A stretch of DNA of 64,000 nucleotides from DASQPA01 sp963757335 (GCA_963757335.1 CAVWRJ010000013.1:372001-436000); one strand, 5' to 3'; positions 10,087 through 18,628 are shown, counted from the first letter of the stretch. Program-made: numbers and translations. Notes: generated from the sequence alone by a model not told the origin.

Positions 10087-11445
10087 TCACTCCTCCCGGG
10101 TCAGCCCGAGCTTCCGCTTGATCCCGAACCAGCCGTTGCGGATCTTCCAGAAGCGGCTGTTCTCCATCGCGGCCAGGCGGGCCTCGAGGACCGAGATCTC
10201 GTAGTCCGCCTCGGCCCGCCTCTGGGCGAGGGCCTCGCCATGCTCCTTGCGGATGCGGACGATCTCGGCGTCCATCGCCACCAGGTCGCGCTGGAGAGAG
10301 GCTAAGAGGGCGGCGTCGATCGTCGCCGCGTAGAGGATCGACTCCAGGCCGTTGGCGTCGATCACCCGGATGGAGAGCGCCCCGGTCGAGCGCGAGGTGC
10401 CGCGCGGCAGCCGGATCGCGAAGCGCCAGCCCTGAGGCTCGACGCCGGGGTCGTTCTTGAACAGCAGCGCCGCCACGTCGCCCCGCGGATGGAAGAGCCG
10501 GCAGACCTGGAGCACCAGGCCGTCGATCAGGACCTGCACCTCGCGCACCGGCTGGCCCGTACCGCGGTCGGCCACCCAGCCGGAGAGGTCGAGCCGGTCG
10601 GGCGGGGTGAGCTTGCAGCTGTCGACGTAGCCCTCGGGGAGCGCGCGGACGGCGAGGTGCGAGAAGTCCGCCCCCGGCCGGTCGACCACCACGTAGAGGT
10701 CCTGGAAGTTGCAGAAGCCGCGCGGGATGCGGTGCGCGGAGGCGCCCGGAGCGGCACGCTCGATCGCCCGGCGCACGAAGGGCTCGGTCACCCAGCAGGT
10801 GCCGTACTGGTTTTTCTCCAGCGATCCGCTCTCGGAGAGCGCGGCGAAGAGGAAGCCCTCCGGGGTCACCTCGCGGGGCGGATGGAGGAGGCTCCAGTCG
10901 TGGACGCTGAAGACGAGGAGCCCGCCGGGGTTGAGGAGACCGCGCAGACGGGCGAGCCAGCCGTGGAAGGTCTCCTCCGGCAGGTGGCTGAAGAGGGAGG
11001 AGACGAGGATGCAGTCGAAGCGCTCGGCAGTCGCGAAGTCCTCGGGAGCCGCGGTCGAGACCAGGCCGTGGACCCCGAGCTCTTCCTCCTGGAAGCGCAC
11101 CCCCTGCTCGTAGATGTCCGACACCCAGACCCGCTCGGGCGGCAGGTCGCGGACGATGAAGCGCGTTACCCTCCCGTAGCCGCTCGCGAAGTCGAGGAGA
11201 CTCCCGATCCGGTCGAGGCTCCCGAAGTGCCAGAGGAGGATCTCCCGGAAGGTCTCCCAGATCAGCAGGCCGGACTGGAAGTAGACGGCGAGCGCCGGGT
11301 CGCGGTCGCCGCCGAAGGTCTCCTCCAGGAAGGCCAGCATCTCGTCAGCGGCATGGATGTCCAAATTGGTGCCGGCGAGCACCTCCTCGGGGCAGATGGC
11401 GCCCACGAGAGGGTTAGAGTCGGCAGTGCGGTAGGCGAGTTCCAT
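10087..11445 (-). CDS. SAM-dependent methyltransferase with C-terminal coiled coil
   Basis: A 452-residue protein from ATG 11445; an upstream extension of the frame has no protein-like character and crosses a repeat element. The methyltransferase core (about 60-250) shows motif I LLDFASGYGRVTRF from residue 83 and a class I fold, including DCILVSSLFSHLP and GGLLVFSVHD. A second domain (about 270-380) has beta-rich sequence. The last 70 residues form a charged coiled coil and end in FWKIRNGWFGIKRKLG, a tail often found on glycosyltransferases and methyltransferases of surface-polysaccharide clusters. I infer modification of a glycan or lipid carrier. The neighbouring rightward gene pair encodes a candidate membrane glycosyltransferase, which supports that setting. 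Confidence 0.75.
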   Translation of the reverse strand: MELAYRTADSNPLVGAICPEEVLAGTNLDIHAADEMLAFLEETFGGDRDPALAVYFQSGLLIWETFREILLWHFGSLDRIGSLLDFASGYGRVTRFIVRDLPPERVWVSDIYEQGVRFQEEELGVHGLVSTAAPEDFATAERFDCILVSSLFSHLPEETFHGWLARLRGLLNPGGLLVFSVHDWSLLHPPREVTPEGFLFAALSESGSLEKNQYGTCWVTEPFVRRAIERAAPGASAHRIPRGFCNFQDLYVVVDRPGADFSHLAVRALPEGYVDSCKLTPPDRLDLSGWVADRGTGQPVREVQVLIDGLVLQVCRLFHPRGDVAALLFKNDPGVEPQGWRFAIRLPRGTSRSTGALSIRVIDANGLESILYAATIDAALLASLQRDLVAMDAEIVRIRKEHGEALAQRRAEADYEISVLEARLAAMENSRFWKIRNGWFGIKRKLGLTREE

Positions 11446-11499
11446 GCAGTTTCCAGGAGGTCGGACGAGGCGGGAGCATAGCAGGGTCGCGGGAGGGCG

Positions 11500-11590
11500 G
11501 GTCCTCGCCCCGTTGAATCCTGCGGGCGGGCTCCTTCGGGCGCGCGGCGCAGCCAGTCGCCCGTCCTCGGAATCCAACGGAGCCAGGACC
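11500..11590 (+). repeat. Intergenic palindromic element, copy A
   Basis: The right arm ATCCAACGGAGCCAGGACC ends at 11590 and the left arm begins GGTCCTCGCCCCGTTG at 11500; they pair with a few mismatches. The centre, GCGGGCTCCTTCGGGCGC followed by GCGCAGCCAGTCGCCC, matches the copies at 22.95 and 59.39 kb in the same orientation. It lies between divergent genes. Confidence 0.75.
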
Positions 11591-11596
11591 GTCCGC

Positions 11597-11602
11597 TATA
11601 CT
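11597..11602 (+). promoter_or_regulatory. -10 hexamer TATACT just before a GTG start
   Basis: TATACT matches the sigma-70 -10 box at five of six positions and ends nine bases before GTG 11612, so transcription would begin at or next to the start codon. No clear -35 box is present. It begins seven bases after copy A of the palindromic element. Confidence 0.45.
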
Positions 11603-11611
11603 GCCCCCCCG

Positions 11612-12025
11612 GTGATCCGCAAGCTCCTCCTCGGCCTCGCTCTCGCCTGGGCAGCCTGGGCCTTTCTCGCCGAGGTCCAGGGCGCGGTCGCCGGCTACGA
11701 CCTGCGGGACCGCTACCACCCGAGCGCCATCGGCTGGCGATTCGGCATCCCCCAGGTGGCGCGCCTCTCCCTCTGCCTGGAGGCGGCCCGGCCCCTCCTG
11801 CCGGCCGGGGAGCGGGTGGCCTTCGCCTCCCGGCCGGACGGCGACGCCTTTTTCCGCCACCGCTGGGCCGCCTACCTGCTGCCCGAGGTCGACCTCGTCC
11901 CCTGGGACGACCCGGCCGGGCGGAGCGCTCACCTCCTCCTCTCCTACAGCTACCCGGTCGACGACCCCCGCCTGGAGCTCGTCCGCCGGCTTCCCGCCGG
12001 CTTTCTCTACCGGGTGAAGCCGTGA
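11612..12025 (+). CDS. Small membrane-anchored protein of unknown function
   Basis: A 137-residue protein. I start it at GTG 11612 because the first residues, VIRKLLLGLALAWAAWAFLA, are a single membrane segment and the upstream part of the frame is repeat element. The rest would face the outside or periplasm; it contains charged and aromatic residues such as YDLRDRYHPSAIGWRFG and no known motif. It overlaps the next gene by GTGA at 12022-12025, so the two are coupled and probably act together. A likely role is an accessory subunit of the candidate glycosyltransferase that follows. Confidence 0.6.
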   Translation: MIRKLLLGLALAWAAWAFLAEVQGAVAGYDLRDRYHPSAIGWRFGIPQVARLSLCLEAARPLLPAGERVAFASRPDGDAFFRHRWAAYLLPEVDLVPWDDPAGRSAHLLLSYSYPVDDPRLELVRRLPAGFLYRVKP

Positions 12026-13446
12026 GCTATCTCGCCCTCCTCGTCTTGGCCGGGCTGGCCGGGCTGCTCACCGTCGCCGGCAGCGGCCTGCTGCGCTACC
12101 TCGCCTTCCCGAACCGGGGCGCCGCCCACCGCCTCGTCTTCTCCTTTTTGGCCGGTCTCCTCGCCTGGCACCTCCTGCTCCAGGCCCTCACTCTCGCCGG
12201 AGTGCCCTGGAAGCGCTCGCTCCTCGCGGTCTCACTGCTCCTCCTCGCCTGGCTCTGCCGCCGTGCCGCCCGGGGCCGGCCGGCCCTCCGGCGCCCCGCA
12301 CCGGCAGCGTCGTTGTCATCCATGGCGACCCGCGCGGGCTGGGGGGATGGCGTGGCGGCCTTCGCGGTTCTCGTCTTCGCCCTCCTCGCTCCCACCCTCT
12401 GGATCACCACTCCGGACTTCGTCTACCACTGGGGGGTGAAGGGGGAGCATGCATTTCTCGCCCGCGGCCTCGACTACCCCTGGCTCGGCCAGCCCTGGAA
12501 CTGGAGCCTGCACCCCGACTACCCGCACCTCCTGCCGATCCTCTACGGCTCGACGGCGCGCCTCGCCGGAAGCTTCGACGCGCCGTCGCTCCAGCTCTGG
12601 TCGGCCCTCTTCCTGGGGGGGATCGTCCTCGCCGCCCGCGCCGCTCTGGGAGCTTCGGCGAGCGGAGAGATCGGGGGAATCGGTCTTCTGGGACCACGAC
12701 GCGACGGCGTCGGGGCGGTCCAGGGCGGCATGGCCTTAGTCGGCCTCACCGCCGCGGCCTACTCGGTGGGCTATCTCTTCGCCGGTGGAGCGGACGGGAT
12801 GATCGCCCTCGCCCTGGTCGCCGCCCTGCCGGCGCTCTTCGCCCCAGCGGAGTCAGGCGCCGACCTGGAGATCGGGATCGCCGCCGGCTTCGCCGCGGCC
12901 GCGAAGATCGAGGGGGTGCCGCTCGCCGTCTTTCTCCTCGGGGTCCACCTGCTGCGCCGTCTGCGCGGCGGGCTGCTCGCGGGCCCGAGCGGCCTGCGCC
13001 AGGCCGGAATCGCGGTCCTCGCGGCCGGCGGTCCGGCCCTCGCCGTCGCCCTCCCCTGGTTCGTCCAGGTCCACCGCTATCATCTGTTCCAGGCGGGGAA
13101 CTCCGGGCCTTTCGATTGGCGGCGGGGACGGATCATCCTGCCTGCCATGCTCGACGCGATGCGGGCGCCCGAGCTGCACTACCTGCCCTGGGCCGTGGCC
13201 CTCCTCCCCCTCCTCTGGCTCGCCCGGCGCACCCGCCCGGCAGCGGCGGTGGTCTCGGCGCAGCTCGGCTTCTACTTCTGGGCCTACTTCGCCTCGGTCC
13301 TCGAACCGCGCTTCTACGTGCTCTCGAACTTCGCCCGCCTCCTCTTCCAGCTCCTCCCGGCGGTGCTGGTGGCGGCGGTCGTCGCAGTCGTCGCCCTCGC
13401 CCCGGAGAGGGGCGAAGGGGAGAGCCCAGGGGAAGCTGCGGGATAG
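12022..13446 (+). CDS. Polytopic membrane protein, candidate GT-C glycosyltransferase
   Basis: A 474-residue protein starting at GTG, with about ten to twelve hydrophobic segments spread over its length. A loop after the third or fourth segment contains TPDFVYHWGVKGEHAF and then WNWSLHPDYPHLLPILYG. This is the kind of Asp/His-bearing periplasmic loop found in GT-C enzymes that use polyprenyl-phosphate sugars, but I see no diagnostic motif beyond that. The partner gene upstream overlaps by four bases. A role in building surface glycans fits the divergent methyltransferase. Confident as a membrane protein, not as to its reaction. Confidence 0.65.
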   Translation: MSYLALLVLAGLAGLLTVAGSGLLRYLAFPNRGAAHRLVFSFLAGLLAWHLLLQALTLAGVPWKRSLLAVSLLLLAWLCRRAARGRPALRRPAPAASLSSMATRAGWGDGVAAFAVLVFALLAPTLWITTPDFVYHWGVKGEHAFLARGLDYPWLGQPWNWSLHPDYPHLLPILYGSTARLAGSFDAPSLQLWSALFLGGIVLAARAALGASASGEIGGIGLLGPRRDGVGAVQGGMALVGLTAAAYSVGYLFAGGADGMIALALVAALPALFAPAESGADLEIGIAAGFAAAAKIEGVPLAVFLLGVHLLRRLRGGLLAGPSGLRQAGIAVLAAGGPALAVALPWFVQVHRYHLFQAGNSGPFDWRRGRIILPAMLDAMRAPELHYLPWAVALLPLLWLARRTRPAAAVVSAQLGFYFWAYFASVLEPRFYVLSNFARLLFQLLPAVLVAAVVAVVALAPERGEGESPGEAAG

Positions 13447-13455
13447 GGGATCGAC

Positions 13456-13476
13456 CCGGCGGGGGGGACCCGCCGG
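13456..13476 (+). terminator. Hairpin terminator after the membrane protein gene
   Basis: CCGGCGGG (13456-13463) pairs with CCCGCCGG (13469-13476) and is followed by ATTCGTTTCTT, a weak U-tract. It lies between convergent genes, ten bases after the stop on the plus strand. Confidence 0.5.
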
Positions 13477-13486
13477 ATTCGTTTCT

Positions 13487-13897
13487 TCAGTCGGAGGACT
13501 TGGCGGCCTTGCTCTCGCTCGACGAGCTAGAGCTGGAGCTCGAGCCCTCGGAAGAGGAAGAAGAGGAGGACGACTTCTCAGCGGACTTGCCCTCCCCGCC
13601 GCTCCCGCCCCCCTCGGACTTGCTGCCGCCGTCGCCCGACTTGCCGGACTTCCCGGAGTCGCCGGACTCGCCCGACTTCGAGCCGCCGGACTTGCCCGCG
13701 CCGGACGACTCCCCCTTCTTGCTGCCGTAGTCGGTGACGTACCAGCCGCTCCCCTTGAACTGGACGGCGGGGGAGGAGATCAGCTTCTTGACCGGACCGC
13801 CGCAGAGCGGGCAGGCGGCCATGGGGGGATCGGACATGCGCTGCAGCAGCTCGCTCGTCTTGCCACACTGCTGGCAACGGTACTCGTAGATCGGCAT
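13487..13897 (-). CDS. FmdB-type zinc ribbon protein with Ser/Gly/Lys-rich tail
   Basis: A 136-residue protein. Residues 1-55 are a FmdB/CxxC_CXXC_SSSS regulatory-type zinc ribbon: MPIYEYRCQQCGK, then CPLCGGPVKKLISSPAVQFKGSGWYVTDY. The Cys pairs of CxxC form are intact. The remaining 75 residues are low-complexity, first Lys/Ser/Gly repeats and then nearly pure Ser with Glu and Lys. Most members end soon after the YVTDY motif, often with a short Ser/Lys run; this tail is unusually long. Function is unknown; the family is often called a putative regulator. AGGAG lies eight bases before the ATG. It is 23 bases downstream of the DUF4388 gene, in the same operon. Confidence 0.85.
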   Translation of the reverse strand: MPIYEYRCQQCGKTSELLQRMSDPPMAACPLCGGPVKKLISSPAVQFKGSGWYVTDYGSKKGESSGAGKSGGSKSGESGDSGKSGKSGDGGSKSEGGGSGGEGKSAEKSSSSSSSSEGSSSSSSSSSESKAAKSSD

Positions 13898-13920
13898 CTC
13901 GGCATCTCCTAGAGGAGTGA

Positions 13921-14730
13921 TCAGGAACCGAACCGGTCGCCTTCGGTCTTGAAGCGGATCTTGATGGCGCCTGTCGTCTCCTCGCGCGGCCTGGGCTCTT
14001 CCGGCTCCTCGGCCACCCCGACGCTCTTCACCAGCCGGAGCACCTGCAAGGCATAGAGGACCTTGCCGTTCTCGGCCGGGGCGTGGGGCCCCTGGGTACA
14101 GATATCGTAGAGCGTCCGTTTGCCGTTGACCAGCGAGAGGAGCTTCATGTCGGCACCGTCCAAGGCGGCCTCGATCAGCTCCTCCGTACGGTAACACGGC
14201 TCGAAGAGGGTTTCTTTCCGGCCGAGCCGCGCCACCAGGGCCTTGGCGTTGGGAGCGCGCTTGATCCCCTGGAAGACCACCTGGCACATGGGCAGCTGGA
14301 TGCGGACGGCGTCGGTCTCCCGAAAGTCGCCGATGCTGAAGGTGACCTCGCCGTCCTGCCAGTAGAAGAGGCTCCAGACGATGCTCTCGATCTGCTTGCG
14401 GATGCCGCTGTAGATCTCGGCCGGCGAGAGGGCGCCGCGCTCGACGAGGAGAGCGCCGTAGCGCTTGTTGGTGCGCTCGCGTTCGCGCATGGTCTCCAGG
14501 TAGGCCTCGGCGGAGAGGATGCCGCTCTTCTGGAGGAAGGAGCCGAGGCTGTCCTCGCGGTCGGTCGAGGTGGCATGGACCACCCTCCCCTCCCGGATGT
14601 AGACCTGCTTGACGATCCCGTCCCGGCTGGCGGCGATGACGCCGGGCACCTGAAAACGGTCGATCGTGTAGAGGATCTCCGGCAGCGCCGTCTCCGCGAG
14701 ATCGCCCCGGTACTGGAAATTGCTGTCCAT
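13921..14730 (-). CDS. DUF4388 (PATAN-type) domain protein
   Basis: A 269-residue cytoplasmic protein. The N-terminus (about 1-105) has the DUF4388 pattern: FQYRGDLAETALPEILYTID, then GVIAASRDGIVKQVYIREGRVVHATS, which also occurs in gliding and two-component adaptor proteins. The middle repeats the theme with SIVWSLFYWQDGEVTFSIGD. The C-terminal third (about 185-269) has a winged-helix-like segment containing LLSLVNGKRTLYDIC. I infer a signalling adaptor, perhaps for motility, but there is no direct evidence. It precedes the FmdB-type gene by 23 bases. Its upstream region carries three 9-bp tandem units of TATTGCCGG type. Confidence 0.75.
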   Translation of the reverse strand: MDSNFQYRGDLAETALPEILYTIDRFQVPGVIAASRDGIVKQVYIREGRVVHATSTDREDSLGSFLQKSGILSAEAYLETMRERERTNKRYGALLVERGALSPAEIYSGIRKQIESIVWSLFYWQDGEVTFSIGDFRETDAVRIQLPMCQVVFQGIKRAPNAKALVARLGRKETLFEPCYRTEELIEAALDGADMKLLSLVNGKRTLYDICTQGPHAPAENGKVLYALQVLRLVKSVGVAEEPEEPRPREETTGAIKIRFKTEGDRFGS

Positions 14731-14749
14731 GTGTCGCCAGTGCCGGCCC

Positions 14750-14777
14750 GTATTGCCGGTATTGCCGGTATCGCCGG
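14750..14777. repeat. Three 9-bp tandem units
   Basis: TATTGCCGG occurs twice in tandem followed by TATCGCCGG, in the spacer between the divergent DUF4388 gene and moeA. Similar 9-bp tandems occur inside coding sequence elsewhere in the window. Confidence 0.6.
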
Positions 14778-14851
14778 GTTCCTCTCCCCGCGTCTTCGGA
14801 AGATCGACTCACATTCTGTGGAAAAGCTGCCGGAGTATAGCATTACGACCC

Positions 14852-16054
14852 ATGCTGACCCCCGAACAGGCCTGGCGAGCGATCGCCGCCCACCTCTCTC
14901 CCCTCCCCGCGGAGGAGCTCCCCCGCCGGCAGGCGGCCGGCCGGGTGCTCGCCCGCCCCCTTGAGGCGCGGGTGGACGTCCCGGCGGCGGACGTCTCGGC
15001 CATGGACGGCTACGCCGTCGCGGGGCCGGTCGCAGCGGGCGAGCGCCGGCCGGTGGCGGCGACGATCGCGGCCGGGGACGCCCCCGGCTTCACCCTCCCG
15101 CCGGCCGCGGTCGCCCGGATCATGACCGGGGCGCCGGTGCCGGCCGGGGCCGACCGGGTGATCCCGGTCGAGGCGACCGACGGAGGCCGGGAGGTGGTGA
15201 CCTTCGCCGCCGCCGCCGAGCCAGGCCAGCATGTAAGGAAGCGGGGGGAGATCCAGCGCGCCGGCGCCGAGCTGCTGCCGGCCGGCGTCCGGCTCACCCC
15301 CGGCGCCCTCTCCCTCCTCGCCACCCACGGCCATGGAACGCTCCCCGTCCACCGCGCCCCGCGGGTCGCCATCCTGGCGAGCGGGGACGAGGTGGTGCCG
15401 CCCGAGTCCGAGCCCGGCCCCGGGCAGCTCCGCGACTCCCACACCGACTTCCTCTTAGCCGCCGGGACCTCCCTGGGGCTCGCCTTCACCCCCCTGGGGA
15501 TTGCCCCCGACCGCGAGGAGGAGCTGGGGCGGCTCGTCCGGCGCGGGCTCCTAAGCGACGTCCTCCTCCTCTGCGGCGGGGTCTCGATGGGCGAGTTCGA
15601 CCTCGCCGAGGGGGTGCTCGCCGGGCTCGGCTGCCGGGCGGTCTTCGACGCGGTGGCGATCCAGCCAGGCAAGCCGCTGGTCTTCGCCGTCCACGAGGGA
15701 GGTCTGGTCTTCGGCCTCCCCGGCAACCCGGCCTCGGTGATGGTCACCTTCTGGCTCTTCGTCCGGCCGGCTCTAAGGCGCCTCCTGGGATACGAGGACA
15801 GTTTCTGGCACGGGGCCTTGGCCGCTACCTTGGCCGCTCCCCTCCCCGGCGCCGGCCCCCGCGAGCGCTTCCTCCCCGCCGAGATCGCGGTGAGAGACGG
15901 CGAGATCTTCGCCACTCCCGCCCCACCCAAGGGCTCGCACGACCTCGCCGCCTACGCGCCGGGCACCGCCCTCGTCCGGGTGCGGCCGGGGGCGGCACCG
16001 GCGGCGGCAGGGGAACGGTGCGAGGTGCTGGGGATCGGTGGGTCCCTGGCGTAG
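14852..16054 (+). CDS. moeA: Molybdopterin molybdotransferase MoeA
   Basis: MoeA inserts molybdate into adenylylated molybdopterin, the last step of molybdenum cofactor synthesis in the cytoplasm. The protein is 400 residues from ATG 14852, close to the usual 400-410. Family motifs seen: DVPAADVSAMDGYAV (about 40-55), MTGAPVPAGADRVIPVE, the MPT-binding segment GQLRDSHT, GGVSMGEFD at about 242-250, and GLPGNPASVMVTF at about 288-300. The segment TATAGC ends ten bases before the ATG and there is no close ribosome site, suggesting a leaderless message. moaB at 36.1 kb belongs to the same pathway. Confidence 0.92.
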   Translation: MLTPEQAWRAIAAHLSPLPAEELPRRQAAGRVLARPLEARVDVPAADVSAMDGYAVAGPVAAGERRPVAATIAAGDAPGFTLPPAAVARIMTGAPVPAGADRVIPVEATDGGREVVTFAAAAEPGQHVRKRGEIQRAGAELLPAGVRLTPGALSLLATHGHGTLPVHRAPRVAILASGDEVVPPESEPGPGQLRDSHTDFLLAAGTSLGLAFTPLGIAPDREEELGRLVRRGLLSDVLLLCGGVSMGEFDLAEGVLAGLGCRAVFDAVAIQPGKPLVFAVHEGGLVFGLPGNPASVMVTFWLFVRPALRRLLGYEDSFWHGALAATLAAPLPGAGPRERFLPAEIAVRDGEIFATPAPPKGSHDLAAYAPGTALVRVRPGAAPAAAGERCEVLGIGGSLA

Positions 16055-16235
16055 CTAAGAGGGTGGACGAGCCGCGCTACGCTGGCCACTAGGTGCCGGC
16101 CCTTCGTCGAAGATCACGGTGGAAGGCGCTAGACTTTCCCAGGAAGTGCTGGCGATGAGCACGCTGAGCATCGCTCGCGGTTGGACTGGACCTCCGCGGC
16201 GTGCGAACCAACCCAGGGACCTAAGGAGACGTACG

Positions 16236-16634
16236 ATGGAGATCAAGCGAAGCGGCTCGCGGCCCTCGGGGAAGGGCCCGGCCGATTGGTTCACCGGCAC
16301 CGTCCGCATCGACCCTCTCTTCGCAGCCAACGCTCCGGCGCGAGCGGCCGGCAACGCCGTCACGTTCGAGCCCGGCGCGCGCACCGCATGGCACACCCAT
16401 CCACTGGGTCAGACGCTGATCGTCACTTTTGGCTCTGGCCTGGTGCAGCGTGAGGGCGGGCCGATCGAGGAGATCCGGCCCGGCGATGTCGTCTGGTTCG
16501 AGCCGGGTGAGAAGCACTGGCACGGCGCGTCGCCGACGACGGCCATGCAACACATCGCCATCAACGAAGCGTTGGATGGCAAAGCCGTCGACTGGATGGA
16601 AAAGGTCAGCGACGAACAGTACGACAAAAGGTAG
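16236..16634 (+). CDS. Small cupin-domain protein
   Basis: A 132-residue single-domain cupin. ATG 16236 is preceded by AAGGAG seven bases away, whereas earlier starts in the frame have none. The two cupin motifs are present: TAWHTHPLGQTLIVTFGSG with metal-ligand His residues, and GDVVWFEPGEKHWHGASP. The family includes metal-dependent dioxygenase-like and (R)-mandelonitrile-lyase-like proteins; substrate cannot be read from sequence. The next gene, a GNAT acetyltransferase, is 30 bases downstream. The two could be a recently gained pair, as the surrounding genes are unrelated. Confidence 0.85.
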   Translation: MEIKRSGSRPSGKGPADWFTGTVRIDPLFAANAPARAAGNAVTFEPGARTAWHTHPLGQTLIVTFGSGLVQREGGPIEEIRPGDVVWFEPGEKHWHGASPTTAMQHIAINEALDGKAVDWMEKVSDEQYDKR

Positions 16635-16664
16635 GCATCAACGCTTATCGCAATCGGAGCCCGG

Positions 16665-17180
16665 ATGGACGACGCCCTTCACGCCACGCTTCCGGCCGCT
16701 TCCATCCGTCCCGCAGCGCCCGCAGACCTCAAGGCCATCGGCCGACTCGGCGCACTCCTCGTCCGTATCCACCACGACTTCGACCCGGACCGCTTCATCG
16801 CCGCGACGCCGCAGACCGAGCACGCCTACGGCTCGTTTCTCGGGACGCAACTCGCGGAGCCGAACATCGTCATCCTCGTCGCCGAGCGCGACGGCGAGGT
16901 GATTGGCTATGCGTACGCGGGAGTCGAGGGGACGGATTACATGGCGCTGCGCGGACCGGCGGGCGTGCTGTATGACCTCGTGGTCGATGCCGCCCATCGC
17001 GGGCAGGGCGTCGGTCGGGGGTTGCTCGATGCGACCCTGGCGGCACTCGAGGCGAAAGGCGCCCCCCGGGTCGTGCTCTCGACGGCAGAGCGGAACGAGT
17101 CCGCGCAGCGCCTCTTCGCTCGCGCGGGATTCCGGCGAACGATGATCGAGATGACTCGCGAGGCCGGCGCGAGGCCATAG
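16665..17180 (+). CDS. GNAT-family N-acetyltransferase
   Basis: A 171-residue acetyl-CoA-dependent N-acetyltransferase. Seen: the N-terminal strand SIRPAAPADLKAIGRLG, a central strand VLYDLVVDAAHRGQGVGRGLL carrying the Q-x-x-G-x-G/A acetyl-CoA loop (about 105-116), and the late NESAQRLFARAGFRRT motif. The acceptor is unknown. It follows the cupin gene closely and ends one base from the convergent stop of dprA. Confidence 0.88.
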   Translation: MDDALHATLPAASIRPAAPADLKAIGRLGALLVRIHHDFDPDRFIAATPQTEHAYGSFLGTQLAEPNIVILVAERDGEVIGYAYAGVEGTDYMALRGPAGVLYDLVVDAAHRGQGVGRGLLDATLAALEAKGAPRVVLSTAERNESAQRLFARAGFRRTMIEMTREAGARP

Positions 17181-18329
17181 TCAGGAGGCAGGGCCCAGCC
17201 GCCCGTACGCCCCGCCCGGATGACGCTTCACCCAGCCGTTGAGCTCAAGCTCCAGGAGGACGCCCAGCGCCTGGTCGATGGCGAGCCCGGCGCGGGCCGC
17301 CAGATCCTCAGGAGCGAGGGAGACCCCCGGCGGGAGGGCGGCGAGGACCGCCCCGGCGGGGCCCGGCGGGGTTTCGCGCTCGGGCTCGGCCGGGACCTCC
17401 GGCAGCCCCGAGGAAAGGGCTTCGCTCCGCGGCATCGGCCGGCCGAGGCTCTCCAGAAGGTCCCGCGGGTGCTCGACGAGACCGGCGCCGTCGCGGAGGA
17501 GGGCGTTCGGCCCCTGCGAGCGCTCGTCGAAGATCCTCCCCGGCACCGCCCAGACCTCGCGGCCGAGGTCCAAGGCGTGGCGGGCGGTGATCAACGACCC
17601 CGAGCGGAGCGTCGCCTGGACGACGAGGGTGCCGTCGGTGAGCGCGGCGATGATCCGGTTGCGGACCGGGAAGTGCCAGGTGCGGGGAGGCAGGCCGCAG
17701 GGGAACTCGGAGACCATGGCGCCCATTCCGCCCCCGGCGATCTCCTCCCCGAGGGCGGCGTGCCCGCTCGGGTAGTCGACCCCCAGGCCGCAGCCGAGGA
17801 CGGCGACCGTCGCCCCCCCGACGGCGAGAGCGCCTCTGTGAGCCGCGGCGTCCACCCCGCGGGCAAAGCCGGAGACGACGGCCACCCCGGCGGCGGCGAG
17901 GGCGCGGGAGAAGAGGTCGGCCACCTCCCGGCCGTAGGCGTCGGCCCGCCGCGAGCCGACGATCGCCACCGCCGGGCCCTCCGGCAGCCGGCCCCTTATA
18001 TAGAGGACAGGGGGCGCGAGCGAGAGCTGGCGCAAGCGCTCCGGGTAGGCGGGATCGAGGGCGGTGAGGAGGTGCGCCCCGAGACGCTCCGCGCGTTCCG
18101 TCTCCCGCCGGGCGAGGGCGGCCGCCAGGGGGAGGACGGCCCGGGCGCGGGCGAGCTGGGCCGGCGGCACTCCCAACTCGGCGGCCTGGCGCAGCGGGTC
18201 GGCCGGGGCGGGGACTCCGGCCCAGCGGTCGAGCTCGGCCCCGAGCCGGCAGACGGCGGCGCGGGAGAGGGCGGCGGTGGCGGTCAAGGCGATCAAGAGG
18301 TCGCGAGCAGCGGGAGAGCGGTCGGCCAT
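17181..18329 (-). CDS. dprA: DNA processing protein DprA
   Basis: DprA loads RecA on incoming single-stranded DNA during natural transformation. The 382-residue protein starts at ATG 18329, with GAGGAGG seven bases upstream. A helix-hairpin-helix-like region (about 15-80) is followed by the Rossmann-fold core: VAIVGSRRADAYG with GSRR at 125-128, SGFARGVDAAAHRGAL at 153-168, GCGLGVDYP, and FPVRNRIIAALTDGTLVVQA. The C-terminal winged helix is present (about 320-382). Together with the type IV pilus genes this suggests competence capacity. The leader upstream is highly structured and includes a terminator-like hairpin. Confidence 0.95.
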   Translation of the reverse strand: MADRSPAARDLLIALTATAALSRAAVCRLGAELDRWAGVPAPADPLRQAAELGVPPAQLARARAVLPLAAALARRETERAERLGAHLLTALDPAYPERLRQLSLAPPVLYIRGRLPEGPAVAIVGSRRADAYGREVADLFSRALAAAGVAVVSGFARGVDAAAHRGALAVGGATVAVLGCGLGVDYPSGHAALGEEIAGGGMGAMVSEFPCGLPPRTWHFPVRNRIIAALTDGTLVVQATLRSGSLITARHALDLGREVWAVPGRIFDERSQGPNALLRDGAGLVEHPRDLLESLGRPMPRSEALSSGLPEVPAEPERETPPGPAGAVLAALPPGVSLAPEDLAARAGLAIDQALGVLLELELNGWVKRHPGGAYGRLGPAS

Positions 18330-18387
18330 GGAATCCTCCTCGGTCAGGCAGGGGAGAAACCCCCTGCACCGGGGAGGACGTAAAACC

Positions 18388-18460
18388 GTCCGGAGATCGC
18401 TCAGCAGAAAAGACGGCCCGAACGGGCCGCCATTGAACCCTGGAAGGGTCGGCTCCGGAC
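18388..18460 (-). promoter_or_regulatory. Structured dprA leader with internal terminator-like hairpin
   Basis: On the minus strand, GTCCGGAG (18460-18453) can pair with CTCCGGAC (18395-18388), enclosing a hairpin CGGCCC-GTTC-GGGCCG (18429-18414) followed by TCTTTTCTGC. The U-rich run after the stem makes it look like an intrinsic terminator lying about 85 bases before the dprA start. Outer and inner pairings could compete, as in an attenuator. No known riboswitch family is recognised. Confidence 0.45.
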
Positions 18461-18512
18461 TCACAATGTAGAGGTTGTGCCGGGAAGGCCCCGCCCGCGC
18501 ACACGAGGCGTA

Positions 18513-18518
18513 TATACT
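18513..18518 (+). promoter_or_regulatory. -10-like TATACT for the lipoprotein gene
   Basis: TATACT within TATATACTAT stands out in GC-rich sequence about 110 bases before the rightward lipoprotein start. No good -35 box is visible. Confidence 0.35.
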
Positions 18519-18628
18519 ATGCCGCCTGACGGGCCCGGCCGGGCCATCGACAGCGACGTTCCCGGGAGGGCCCGAAGGGTTATAGGAGCCGAACTGCTCG
18601 ATCGACCCATCACCGGAGCCCCACGCCG

